Below, one piece after another: positions 1 to 5,908 of a DNA stretch of 7,334 nucleotides (its first letter is position 1; each line of letters starts with the position of its first letter). The translations under genes and the position numbers were made by a program. Origin of the DNA: Streptosporangiaceae bacterium. GTDB taxonomy: Bacteria > Actinomycetota > Actinomycetes > Streptosporangiales > Streptosporangiaceae. The stretch lies in assembly GCA_030040475.1 (NCBI GenBank), contig JASHTQ010000731.1, positions 1 to 7,334 on the forward strand, given 5' to 3'. Below the pieces are notes generated by a model that worked only from the letters and a program-made list of their open reading frames with translations, searched no databases and was not told the origin of the DNA.

Positions 1-157
1 ACTCGGCCACCAGGCCGGCGCCGTCGCCCACGTCGGCGCGCTCGCCCGGGCGCAGCCTGCGGACGGTGGCCGCGTGCCGGCCCTCGGTTCCGGACAGCAC
101 GACCACGTCCCGTTCCAGGTCGGCGCGTTCGGCGAGGAAGACAGGCGGCTGCGGCAC
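1..157 (-). CDS. rsmE: RsmE, 16S rRNA (uracil1498-N3)-methyltransferase, N-terminal fragment
   Basis: The gene is cut by the left window edge; only about the first 52 codons are visible. RsmE is a SPOUT-family enzyme that methylates N3 of U1498 in 16S rRNA of the 30S subunit, using S-adenosylmethionine. The visible protein begins MPQPPVFLAE and contains EGRHAATVRRLRPGE (about residues 26-40) and then a DVGDGAG stretch. This matches the N-terminal PUA-like domain of actinobacterial RsmE proteins, where GxHxxxVLR and DGxG are typical; the catalytic SPOUT knot is off the window. The GTG at 157 is chosen because an AGGGA ribosome binding site lies 6 bases upstream and no ATG fits the frame. It starts 14 bases after the dnaJ stop, so it is very likely the third gene of the hrcA-dnaJ operon; this gene order is common in actinobacteria. 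The identification rests on a short fragment plus context. Confidence 0.85.
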   Translation of the reverse strand, partial: MPQPPVFLAERADLERDVVVLSGTEGRHAATVRRLRPGERADVGDGAGLVAE

Positions 158-171
158 CGCGGGTCCCTGGA

Positions 172-1311
172 TCAGCGCCCGTTGAACGCGTCGCGCAGCC
201 TGGAGAAGAAGCCCTGCTGCCCGGGCGCGAACTTGCCGGGCGGCGCCTCCTCGCCGCGCAGCTTGGCGAGCTCGCGCAGCAGCTTCTCCTGGTCCGGGTC
301 CAGCCTGCTCGGGGTCTCCACGGTGACGTGGATGACCAGGTCGCCGCGGCCGTTGCCGTTCAGGTGCCGGACGCCCTGGCCGTAGAGCGGTATTACCTGG
401 CCGGACTGGGTGCCGGGGCGGATGTCGATGTCGGCGGGGCCGTCCAGGCTCTCCACCGAGAGCGTCGCGCCGAGCGCCGCGGCCACCATCGGGATCGTCA
501 CCGTGCAGTGCAGGTCGTCGCCCTGCCGCTCGAAGATCGCGTGCGGGCGCTGCGCGATCTCGAGGAACAGGTCGCCGGGCGGCCCGCCGCCGGGACCGAC
601 CTCGCCCTCGCCCGCGAGCTGGATGTGCGTGCCGTCCTCGACGCCGGCCGGTATCCGCACCTTGATCGTGCGCCTGGTCCGGACCCGGCCGTCGCCGTCG
701 CACTCCGGGCACGGCCGGACGAGCACGGTCCCGTATCCGCCGCAGCCCGGGCAGACCCGGGACATCATCACCTGGCCGAGGAAGGAGCGGGTCACCTGGC
801 TCACCTCGCCGCGGCCACCGCAGATGTCACAGGTCTGCGGGTGGGTGCCCGGCGCGGTGCCCTCGCCCGAGCAGGTGGGGCAGACGACCGCCGTGTCCAC
901 GGTGAGCTCGCGGGTGGCGCCGAACGAGCACTCAGACAGGTCGAGCTCGATCCTGATCGTGGCGTTGCGGCCGCGCTGCGCCCGGCTGCGCGGGCCGCGC
1001 GCGGCGGTGCCGCCCGCCCCGAAGAACTGGTCGAGCAGGTCGCTCAGCGGGGAGAAGCCGGGGCCGAACGGGCCGGCCGCGCCCGCGCCGGCCGCGGCAT
1101 ACGGGTCCACGCCCATGTCGTACATGCGGCGCTTGTCGGTGTCGGACAGCACCTCGTAGGCCTGGGTGATCTCCTTGAACCGCTCCTGCGTCTCCGGGTC
1201 CGGGTTCACGTCCGGGTGAAGCTCCCGGGCCAGCCGCCGGTACGCCCGCTTGACCTCGTCCTGCGTCGCGTCGCGGCGGATCTTCAGCAAAGAGTAGTAG
1301 TCCGCCGCCAC
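172..1311 (-). CDS. dnaJ: DnaJ (Hsp40) co-chaperone, hrcA-linked DnaJ2 type
   Basis: This type I J-protein (379 aa, the normal length) stimulates the ATPase of DnaK and delivers unfolded substrates to it in the cytoplasm. The J domain covers about residues 4-67, with the catalytic HPD triad at 32-34. A short, poorly repetitive Gly/Phe segment follows (about 75-101). Four complete CxxCxGxG zinc-binding repeats start at C144, C161, C187 and C201, and a C-terminal substrate-binding region runs to about 345. The start is GTG, sharing one base with the hrcA stop (TAGTG). A GGAG in the last hrcA codons serves as ribosome binding site, so translation is probably coupled. Linkage to hrcA rather than dnaK-grpE marks it as the second actinobacterial DnaJ. 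One oddity: the usual LGV of J-domain helix I reads LKI (residues 9-11). Expression should follow the CIRCE operator upstream of hrcA. Confidence 0.97.
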   Translation of the reverse strand: MAADYYSLLKIRRDATQDEVKRAYRRLARELHPDVNPDPETQERFKEITQAYEVLSDTDKRRMYDMGVDPYAAAGAGAAGPFGPGFSPLSDLLDQFFGAGGTAARGPRSRAQRGRNATIRIELDLSECSFGATRELTVDTAVVCPTCSGEGTAPGTHPQTCDICGGRGEVSQVTRSFLGQVMMSRVCPGCGGYGTVLVRPCPECDGDGRVRTRRTIKVRIPAGVEDGTHIQLAGEGEVGPGGGPPGDLFLEIAQRPHAIFERQGDDLHCTVTIPMVAAALGATLSVESLDGPADIDIRPGTQSGQVIPLYGQGVRHLNGNGRGDLVIHVTVETPSRLDPDQEKLLRELAKLRGEEAPPGKFAPGQQGFFSRLRDAFNGR

Positions 1312-2324
1312 TAGGACTCCATCAGGATCTGGCCGACATAACGTGCCACCGCCCGCACCGCGCCCATCGTGCCCGGATAGTCCATCCGGGTCGGCCCGAG
1401 CACGCCGAGCTTGGCCAGCGGCTGCGCCGCGTTCCCGTAGCCCGTCGACACCACCGACGTGGCGTGCAGGCCCGCCACCTGGTTCTCCGAGCCGATCCTG
1501 ACGGTCAGGATCGCGGGCTCGGTGGTCTCCCCGAGCAGCCGCATCAGCACCACCTGCTCCTCCAGGGCCTCAAGCACGTCCCGCAGGCCCTGGCTAAAGT
1601 CATGCGCGGCGAGGTTCGCGGTTCCGCCGAAGACGATCTTCTCCTCGTTCCGCTCGACCAAACTGGCCAGCAGCACGGAGAACACGGCGTTCGCGTTCGA
1701 CCGTTCCTCCGCCGGGATGCGCTCGGCGAGCTCGGTCACCATCGAGGCGGCGTCGACCAGCTTGTGCCCGCCGAGGCAGGCGTTGACGACCGAGCGCAGG
1801 TTCGACACCGAGGCGTCGTCCCAGGGGGACGGCAGGTCCACGGTGCACTGCTCCACCCGGCCCGTGTCGGTGATCAGCACCAGCAGCAGCTTGGTCGGGG
1901 CGAGCGGGACGAGCTCGATGTGCCTGATCGAGGACCTGGTCAGGGACGGGTACTGCACCACCGCCACCTGGCGGGTCAGCTGGACCAGCAGCCTGACCGT
2001 GCGCATCACCACGTCGTCGAGGCTGTACGCGCCGGCCAGGAACGTCTCGATGGCGCGCCGCTCGGCGGCCGACAGCGGCTTGACGCTGGACAGCCGGTCG
2101 ACGAACAGCCGGTAGCCCTTCTCCGTCGGTATCCGCCCCGCGCTCGTGTGCGGCTGCGCGATGAAGCCCTGCTCCTCGAGGACCGCCATGTCGTTGCGGA
2201 TCGTCGCCGGGGACACGTCGAAGTGGTGCCTGTCGACAAGCGACTTCGATCCCACCGGCTCGGTGGTGGACACGTAGTCTTCGACGATCGCCCGGAGCAC
2301 CGTCAGCTTTCGCTCGTCAAGCAC
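1311..2324 (-). CDS. hrcA: HrcA, heat-inducible transcription repressor
   Basis: HrcA represses chaperone genes by binding the CIRCE inverted repeat; in known systems its activity depends on GroEL. The 337-aa product has the usual family length. Its N-terminal winged helix-turn-helix covers about residues 1-77, including EPVGSKSL (22-29), the recognition-helix stretch [16 protein letters not shown] (38-53) and the wing motif [13 protein letters not shown] (60-72). The remainder is the GAF-like and dimerisation region. The reading frame stays open for 34 more codons upstream, but the GTG at 2324 is preferred. It has a near-consensus AAGGAGGT six bases upstream, and the family N-terminus (LxERxLxVLRAIVxDYV) begins right there. 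The longer version would also run through the CIRCE operator. It is the first gene of hrcA-dnaJ-rsmE and overlaps dnaJ by one base. The operator at its own ribosome binding site indicates autorepression. Confidence 0.97.
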   Translation of the reverse strand: MLDERKLTVLRAIVEDYVSTTEPVGSKSLVDRHHFDVSPATIRNDMAVLEEQGFIAQPHTSAGRIPTEKGYRLFVDRLSSVKPLSAAERRAIETFLAGAYSLDDVVMRTVRLLVQLTRQVAVVQYPSLTRSSIRHIELVPLAPTKLLLVLITDTGRVEQCTVDLPSPWDDASVSNLRSVVNACLGGHKLVDAASMVTELAERIPAEERSNANAVFSVLLASLVERNEEKIVFGGTANLAAHDFSQGLRDVLEALEEQVVLMRLLGETTEPAILTVRIGSENQVAGLHATSVVSTGYGNAAQPLAKLGVLGPTRMDYPGTMGAVRAVARYVGQILMES

Positions 2325-2330
2325 GCGTTC

Positions 2331-2338
2331 ACCTCCTT
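2331..2338 (-). promoter_or_regulatory. hrcA ribosome binding site
   Basis: The minus strand reads AAGGAGGT, nearly the full anti-Shine-Dalgarno complement, six bases before the GTG at 2324. It decides the hrcA start against the longer open frame. Its outer two bases belong to the CIRCE operator, so repressor binding would cover the edge of this site. Confidence 0.9.
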
Positions 2339-2363
2339 GGCACTCATAGGACCCGAGTGCTAA
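2337..2363 (-). promoter_or_regulatory. CIRCE operator (HrcA binding site)
   Basis: On the minus strand the site reads TTAGCACTC, nine bases (GGGTCCTAT), then GAGTGCCAA. The CIRCE consensus is TTAGCACTC-N9-GAGTGCTAA, so only one of 18 arm positions differs and the spacer length is exact. It lies just upstream of the hrcA start and overlaps the ribosome binding site by two bases. This predicts autoregulation of hrcA-dnaJ-rsmE by HrcA. Confidence 0.96.
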
Positions 2364-2368
2364 GTCTA
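2363..2368 (-). promoter_or_regulatory. Possible -10 element for hrcA
   Basis: The minus strand reads TAGACT, which fits the actinobacterial TANNNT -10 pattern and sits at the upstream edge of CIRCE, where a repressor would block initiation. No good -35 hexamer lies 16-18 bases upstream, so the call is weak. Confidence 0.4.
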
Positions 2369-2478
2369 TTGCGTCAGACAACCTCCCGGTGCCTCCCCGC
2401 AGGATGGTAACCCGGCGGACAATCACCGCGATAGCGACGCGTCGGCGCGCCGGCCGGGTTTGGCTGCCTCTGCCTGGC

Positions 2479-2484
2479 TACGCT
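2479..2484 (+). promoter_or_regulatory. Possible leaderless -10 element for the DUF3097 gene
   Basis: TACGCT fits TANNNT and lies exactly seven bases before an in-frame GTG at 2492, the spacing expected when transcription starts at or next to the start codon. No ribosome binding site is visible before either candidate start, which agrees with a leaderless mRNA. The -35 region is not convincing. Confidence 0.45.
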
Positions 2485-2485
2485 G

Positions 2486-3343
2486 ATGCCGGTGAGGAGC
2501 AGGCCATATGGAGCGGACGTGCTCGCGGCCGGGGGGCGCGGGGCGGGCCGCCCTGGCCGGCCGGGCGTCCGCCGCGAGGTACCCCAGGTGCAGGCCGAAC
2601 GGGGCCTGGTGGTGGAGGATTCCGAGGGGCGGTTCTGCGGCGCGGTTGTCGGCTACGAGAAGGGCGCCGTGACGCTGGAGGACGCCCGCGGCAAGCGGCG
2701 GATGTTCCCGCTGGCCCCGGCGGCGTTCCTGATCGATGGCCGGCCCGTGACGCTGACCCCGCCCGCCCAGGCGCCGGGTCCCGCGGGTCCCGCCCGCACC
2801 GCGTCCGGGTCCGTGGCGGCACCCCGCGCCCCGGCCAAGGTGGCCAGGGCGAGCCGGATCTACGTCGAGGGCAAGCACGACGCCGAGCTTGTCGAGAAGA
2901 TCTGGGGCGACGACCTGCGCGACGTCGGCGTGGTGGTCGAGTACCTCGAGGGCATCGACGACCTGCCCGCGATCGTGGCCGACTTCTCCCCCGCGCCGGG
3001 CCGGCGCCTCGGCGTCCTCGTCGACCACCTGGTGCAAGGCTCGAAGGAGAGCCGGATCGCGGCCGCAGTGCGGTCGCCGCACGTGCTGATCGTCGGCCAC
3101 CCGTTCATCGACATCTGGGCGGCGGTCCGGCCTGCCTCGGTCGGGATCGGCGCCTGGCCGCGCGTTCCGCCGGGCCAGCCGTGGAAGGAAGGCGTGCTGC
3201 ACGCGCTGCGCTGGCCGCCGGATACCGCGGCCGGGTGGCAGCGCATCCTGCGCTCGGTGCGCAGCTACGGCGACCTGGCCCCCGAGCTCCTGGGCCGGGT
3301 CGAGGAACTGATTGATTTCGTCACCGAGCCGGGAACCGAATAG
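2486..3343 (+). CDS. DUF3097 family protein with a Toprim-like motif
   Basis: This is a 285-aa member of DUF3097, an actinobacterial family of unknown function. Recognisable family blocks are AERGLVVEDSEGRFCGAVV (37-55), a small beta-rich N-terminal part ending near residue 92, a Pro/Ala/Gly linker (93-104), and SRIYVEGKHDAELVEKIWGDD (123-143). After these come LGVLVDHLVQGSKESRI (175-191), VGHPFIDIW (203-211) and GRVEELIDFV near the C-terminus. The VEGKHDAE block followed by a hydrophobic strand with D180 resembles the Toprim fold of primases and RNase M5, suggesting metal-dependent nucleic-acid chemistry; this is inference. No signal peptide or membrane segment is seen, so it is probably cytoplasmic. 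The coordinates take the ATG at 2486. The in-frame GTG at 2492 may be the true start, because a TANNNT box sits seven bases before it and no ribosome binding site exists. It is divergent from hrcA and probably co-transcribed with the following DUF4870 gene. Confidence 0.9.
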   Translation: MPVRSRPYGADVLAAGGRGAGRPGRPGVRREVPQVQAERGLVVEDSEGRFCGAVVGYEKGAVTLEDARGKRRMFPLAPAAFLIDGRPVTLTPPAQAPGPAGPARTASGSVAAPRAPAKVARASRIYVEGKHDAELVEKIWGDDLRDVGVVVEYLEGIDDLPAIVADFSPAPGRRLGVLVDHLVQGSKESRIAAAVRSPHVLIVGHPFIDIWAAVRPASVGIGAWPRVPPGQPWKEGVLHALRWPPDTAAGWQRILRSVRSYGDLAPELLGRVEELIDFVTEPGTE

Positions 3344-3377
3344 CGTGATATCAGCAGCGGATGACACGCGAGGACCG

Positions 3378-3749
3378 ATGACCAGCCAGCGGGTACGCGA
3401 CGCGGACGTGACGTCGGCGACGTTCGGCTACCTGGGGGCGATCTTTCTGGGGCCGGTCATCCCGCTCGTCATCTACCTGCTCAGGGGGAGGAGGTCGGCG
3501 TTCATGCGGTATCACGCGGCGACGGCCGTGAACCTGTCGCTGACCGCCGCGCTGTACGGGATCAGCTGCCTCATCCTCGGCGGCCTGCTGCTGCTCGACA
3601 GCATCACCGTGGCCCTGGTGATCGGGCTGACGCTCGGCTTCGTGCTGTGGCTGACCATGCTGAGGTACCTCATCCGCGGGGTCATCGCGGCCAATCACGG
3701 CGAGGAGTTCGAGGTGCCGAGCTGGATCTGCGCGCGGATCGTCACGTAA
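3378..3749 (+). CDS. DUF4870-type small membrane protein
   Basis: This 123-aa protein resembles DUF4870 members (YtxH-unrelated, about 110-130 aa, Tic20-like topology). It has a short polar N-terminus followed by three hydrophobic segments at about residues 16-35, 53-73 and 76-104. The family's hallmark FxRYHAATAVN lies between the first two (42-52), and a polar tail contains NHGEEFEVP (106-114). Function is unknown, and no catalytic residues are evident. The ATG at 3378 is chosen because GAGGA precedes it by three bases. An in-frame GTG at 3345, one base after the DUF3097 stop, would add 11 residues and imply translational coupling, but its ribosome binding site is poor. It follows DUF3097 by 34 bases with no terminator visible, so the two probably share a transcript. 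Its stop codon is one base from the stop of the convergent hemW. Confidence 0.85.
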   Translation: MTSQRVRDADVTSATFGYLGAIFLGPVIPLVIYLLRGRRSAFMRYHAATAVNLSLTAALYGISCLILGGLLLLDSITVALVIGLTLGFVLWLTMLRYLIRGVIAANHGEEFEVPSWICARIVT

Positions 3750-3750
3750 C

Positions 3751-4995
3751 TCACTCGGTGAGCGCGCGCGTGACCGTGTCGGCGAGCAGGCGGCCGCGGC
3801 GGGTGAGCGTGACAAGGCCCTCGGCGTAGGCGGCAGGAGAGATCAGGCGGCCGGCCGCCGGATCCTCGGCCGCCAGCGCTGCGGCGTTCCGCCGGCCGGC
3901 CGGGCCGAGCACGCCGACCGGGCAGCCGTCGGCCAGGCGGATCGCCAGCATGACCTGCTCGAGGTCGCGTTCGGCGTCGGTGAGGACCTCCCTGGCCTGG
4001 CCCGGGCTGGCGCCCGCGGCGACCCTGGCACCGTAGGCCGCCGGGTGCCGGACGTTCCACCAGCGGGTTCCCGCGATGTGGCTGTGCGCTCCCGGCCCTA
4101 TCCCCCACCAGTCGCCGCCGGTCCAGTAGATCAAGTTGTGCGCGCACCTGGACGCCTGCTCGGCCGCCCAGTTGGAGATCTCGTACCAGCGCAGGCCGGC
4201 CGCGGTGAGCACGTCGTCGGCGACGAGGTAGCGGGCGGCCAGCACGTCGTCGTCTGGCGCGGCAAGCTCGCCGCGCCGGACCCTGGCCGCCAGCCGGGTG
4301 CCGGCCTCCACGGTCAGCGCGTACGCCGAGATGTGGTCGGGGCCCGCGGCGACGGCCGCGTCCAGGGAGCGCCGCCAGTCCGCGTCGGACTCCCCCGGCG
4401 TTCCGTAGATGAGGTCCAGGCTGACGTGCTCGAACCCGGCCGCGCGCGCCCAGGCGGCGCAGCGGGCCGGACGGCCGGGCTGGTGCACCCGGTCGAGCAC
4501 CGCGAGCACCTCGGGAACCGCGCTTTGCATCCCGAACGACACCCGCGTGATCCCCTGCGCCCGCAGTTCGTGCAGTCGCGCCTCGTCCACGCTCTCCGGG
4601 TTGGCCTCCGTGGTCACCTCGGCACCGGGCCGCAGCCCGAATTCCCCGTCGATGGCCCGCAGGATGGCGCCGAGCGCGCCGGGCGGCAGCAGGGTGGGCG
4701 TGCCGCCGCCGAAGAACACCGTGCTCACCGGGACGTCGGCGGCGCGCAGGACCTTGCGGGCGAAGCCGATCTCCGCGATCGCGAGGTCGGCGTAGGAGGC
4801 CGTCGACACGGGCGCCTGCGGCCCGCCGAGTTCGGTGGCCGTGTAGGTGTTGAAGTCGCAGTAGCCGCAGCGGGTGGCGCAGAACGGCACGTGCACGTAG
4901 ATGCCGAACGGCCGGTCGCCCAGGCCCGCGAGCGCGCGCTCCGGCAGCGTCCCGTCGGCGGGGACCGGCTCGCCGTCGGGGAGGGTGCCAGGCAT
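3751..4995 (-). CDS. hemW: HemW, radical-SAM haem chaperone (HemN-like)
   Basis: HemW proteins are radical S-adenosylmethionine enzymes related to coproporphyrinogen dehydrogenase HemN, but they act as haem chaperones that deliver haem to target proteins. This 414-aa protein carries the iron-sulfur cluster motif CATRCGYCDFN (39-49; C39, C43, C46), the SAM-binding GGGTP (96-100), and TTEANPES. It also has RVSFGMQSA, DLIYGTPGES and a C-terminal HemN_C region with WWGIGPGAHSH. It lacks the extra cysteine that follows the motif in true HemN, which favours HemW. The frame is open to 5106, but the ATG at 4995 is chosen. MPxxLPDGEPVP is how actinobacterial HemW proteins begin, and the upstream extension would translate a non-coding tandem repeat. 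There is no good ribosome binding site; a TAGCGT box seven bases upstream suggests a leaderless transcript. It is convergent with the DUF4870 gene. Confidence 0.95.
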   Translation of the reverse strand: MPGTLPDGEPVPADGTLPERALAGLGDRPFGIYVHVPFCATRCGYCDFNTYTATELGGPQAPVSTASYADLAIAEIGFARKVLRAADVPVSTVFFGGGTPTLLPPGALGAILRAIDGEFGLRPGAEVTTEANPESVDEARLHELRAQGITRVSFGMQSAVPEVLAVLDRVHQPGRPARCAAWARAAGFEHVSLDLIYGTPGESDADWRRSLDAAVAAGPDHISAYALTVEAGTRLAARVRRGELAAPDDDVLAARYLVADDVLTAAGLRWYEISNWAAEQASRCAHNLIYWTGGDWWGIGPGAHSHIAGTRWWNVRHPAAYGARVAAGASPGQAREVLTDAERDLEQVMLAIRLADGCPVGVLGPAGRRNAAALAAEDPAAGRLISPAAYAEGLVTLTRRGRLLADTVTRALTE

Positions 4996-5002
4996 GCCAG
5001 TC

Positions 5003-5008
5003 ACGCTA
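5003..5008 (-). promoter_or_regulatory. Possible leaderless -10 element for hemW
   Basis: The minus strand reads TAGCGT (TANNNT), separated by seven bases from the hemW ATG. No Shine-Dalgarno sequence is present between them, which is consistent with transcription starting at the initiation codon. No recognisable -35 hexamer is seen. Confidence 0.45.
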
Positions 5009-5047
5009 CCCGCCGCGGGGAAGAAGCCGGACCGGGGCGGCAAGAGG

Positions 5048-5125
5048 CCGGCAACTCGCGGCGGGGAAGCGGGCCGGCAACTCGCGGCGGGGAATCGGGT
5101 CGGCAACTCGCGGCGGGGAAGCGGG
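5048..5125. repeat. Three tandem 26-bp repeats in the hemW / DUF1707 intergenic region
   Basis: Units at 5048-5073, 5074-5099 and 5100-5125 are contiguous and nearly identical: (C/T)CGGCAACTCGCGGCGGGGA, then A(G/T)CGGG. Unit 2 differs by one base and unit 3 by its first base. Related but decayed sequence continues on the left (about 5011-5047, containing GCGGGGAAG and CGGCAAGAGG). The unit length is not a multiple of three, so the array is not a coding repeat. It lies between the two divergent promoter candidates. Confidence 0.95.
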
Positions 5126-5143
5126 ATCGCCGCGGCGCGTGTT

Positions 5144-5149
5144 TACACT
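5144..5149 (+). promoter_or_regulatory. Possible -10 element for the first DUF1707 gene
   Basis: TACACT fits TANNNT, and the surrounding GCGTGTTTACACTGAA closely matches the region before the second DUF1707 gene (GCGTCTACACTCAA). The box starts 18 bases after the tandem repeat, so the last repeat occupies the -35 zone. A transcript would have a leader of roughly 50 bases. Confidence 0.5.
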
Positions 5150-5207
5150 GAAAGGACCGCGCAGACGGGTGGCGCGTGGTCCCCGGTCGCGCGGGCGGGA
5201 GGTACCG

Positions 5208-5828
5208 ATGGCAGGAAATCAGTGGCAGTGGCCGAGCCAGGATCCGCGGTACGGCCCGCCCGCTGATTACCCGGTCCCGCCGCCGCCGGCCGGCTACCCG
5301 GTCCCGCCGCCCGGCAGCGTCGCGCCGGCCGCGGGCTACCCCGGCCAGCATGGTGCCTACCAGGTCAGGATGTCGCCCTCGATGCGCGCGGCGACCGCGG
5401 ATCGCGAGCGAACCGTCGACGTGCTGAAGGCGGGCTTCGCCGAGGGCCGCCTTACCCAGGACGAGTACGACGAGCGGATGGGCCGTGCCTACGCGGCGCG
5501 CACCTACGGCGAGCTGAACGCGCTGATCGCCGACCTGCCCGCGGGCGCGCTGCCGCTGCCTTCCGGCGGGCACGGCGGCGCGGTGGGCGGCTACCGGCCG
5601 GCCGCGCCCACCAACTCGCTGGCGATCGCGGCCATGGTGCTCGGCGCGGCCGAGGTCTTCACCCTCGGGCTGACCGCCATCCCCGCCGTGCTCTGCGGCC
5701 ACCTCGCGCGGCGGCAGATCAGGCAGTCCGGTCAGGGCGGCGACGGGCTGGCCACCGGCGGGCTCGTGCTCGGCTACCTGGCGATCATCTTCTGGGCGTT
5801 GCGCCTCGCCATCCACGGCGGCCCGTAG
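5208..5828 (+). CDS. DUF1707-DUF4190 membrane protein
   Basis: This is a 206-aa protein with three parts. The N-terminus (1-58) is rich in Pro, Tyr and Gly and includes a duplicated YPVPPP. A DUF1707 domain spans about 60-111, with the signature ADRERTVDVLKAGFAEGRLT and AARTYGELNALIADLP. A DUF4190 domain spans about 135-198: a hydrophobic segment (138-163), the loop GHLARRQIRQSG, and a second hydrophobic segment (183-202). DUF1707 is a short helical domain common at the N-terminus of actinobacterial membrane proteins; its function is not established. The protein is probably anchored by the two hydrophobic segments with its N-terminal domain in the cytoplasm. The ATG at 5208 is preferred over a GTG at 5139 because GGGAGGT ends four bases upstream of it and the longer frame would include the -10 box. 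It is followed after 80 bases by a paralogue. Confidence 0.9.
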   Translation: MAGNQWQWPSQDPRYGPPADYPVPPPPAGYPVPPPGSVAPAAGYPGQHGAYQVRMSPSMRAATADRERTVDVLKAGFAEGRLTQDEYDERMGRAYAARTYGELNALIADLPAGALPLPSGGHGGAVGGYRPAAPTNSLAIAAMVLGAAEVFTLGLTAIPAVLCGHLARRQIRQSGQGGDGLATGGLVLGYLAIIFWALRLAIHGGP

Positions 5829-5875
5829 GAAACGCCAGCCGGGCTCATTGGCACTCCTAGCGGCGGTTACGCGTC

Positions 5876-5881
5876 TACACT
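5876..5881 (+). promoter_or_regulatory. Possible -10 element for the second DUF1707 gene
   Basis: TACACT is identical to the hexamer before the first DUF1707 gene and has similar flanks (GCGT upstream, AA downstream). It lies 27 bases before the GTG start, giving a leader of about 20 bases that contains the ribosome binding site. No matching -35 is apparent. Confidence 0.5.
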
Positions 5882-5908
5882 CAATAGAGGCGTCCGCGGG
5901 AGGCTAAC

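Noticed and set aside
328..1314. Long plus-strand open frame opposite dnaJ
   Set aside because: It is Arg/Ala/Val-rich low-complexity translation, a typical antisense shadow in high-GC DNA. dnaJ on the other strand is certain.
1464..2363. Long plus-strand open frame opposite hrcA
   Set aside because: It has no recognisable domain and shows the composition of an antisense shadow; it also runs through the CIRCE operator.
2325..2426. N-terminal extension of HrcA by 34 codons
   Set aside because: It would place CIRCE inside the coding region; the GTG at 2324 has an excellent ribosome binding site and matches the family start.
2423..3367. Long minus-strand open frame opposite DUF3097
   Set aside because: The plus strand has clear family motifs, while the minus-strand translation is low-complexity Arg/Ala/Gly/His.
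4996..5106. N-terminal extension of HemW by 37 codons
   Set aside because: It would translate the tandem repeat and lies upstream of the TANNNT box; homologous HemW proteins begin at the MPxxLPDGEPVP segment.
4045..5151. Long plus-strand open frame opposite hemW
   Set aside because: HemW motifs on the minus strand are unambiguous, and this frame has shadow composition and crosses the tandem repeat.
5001..5816. Minus-strand open frame opposite the first DUF1707 gene
   Set aside because: It has shadow composition and reads through the non-coding repeat; the plus strand has DUF1707 and DUF4190 signatures.
5849..5862. TGGCAC as a possible sigma-54 -24 element
   Set aside because: No matching -12 TTGC element follows at the right spacing, and actinomycetes generally lack sigma-54.
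5848..5874. TTGGCACTC, identical to one CIRCE arm, upstream of the second DUF1707 gene
   Set aside because: The expected second arm nine bases later (GTTACGCGT) does not match GAGTGCYAA, so only a half-site is present, which could occur by chance.
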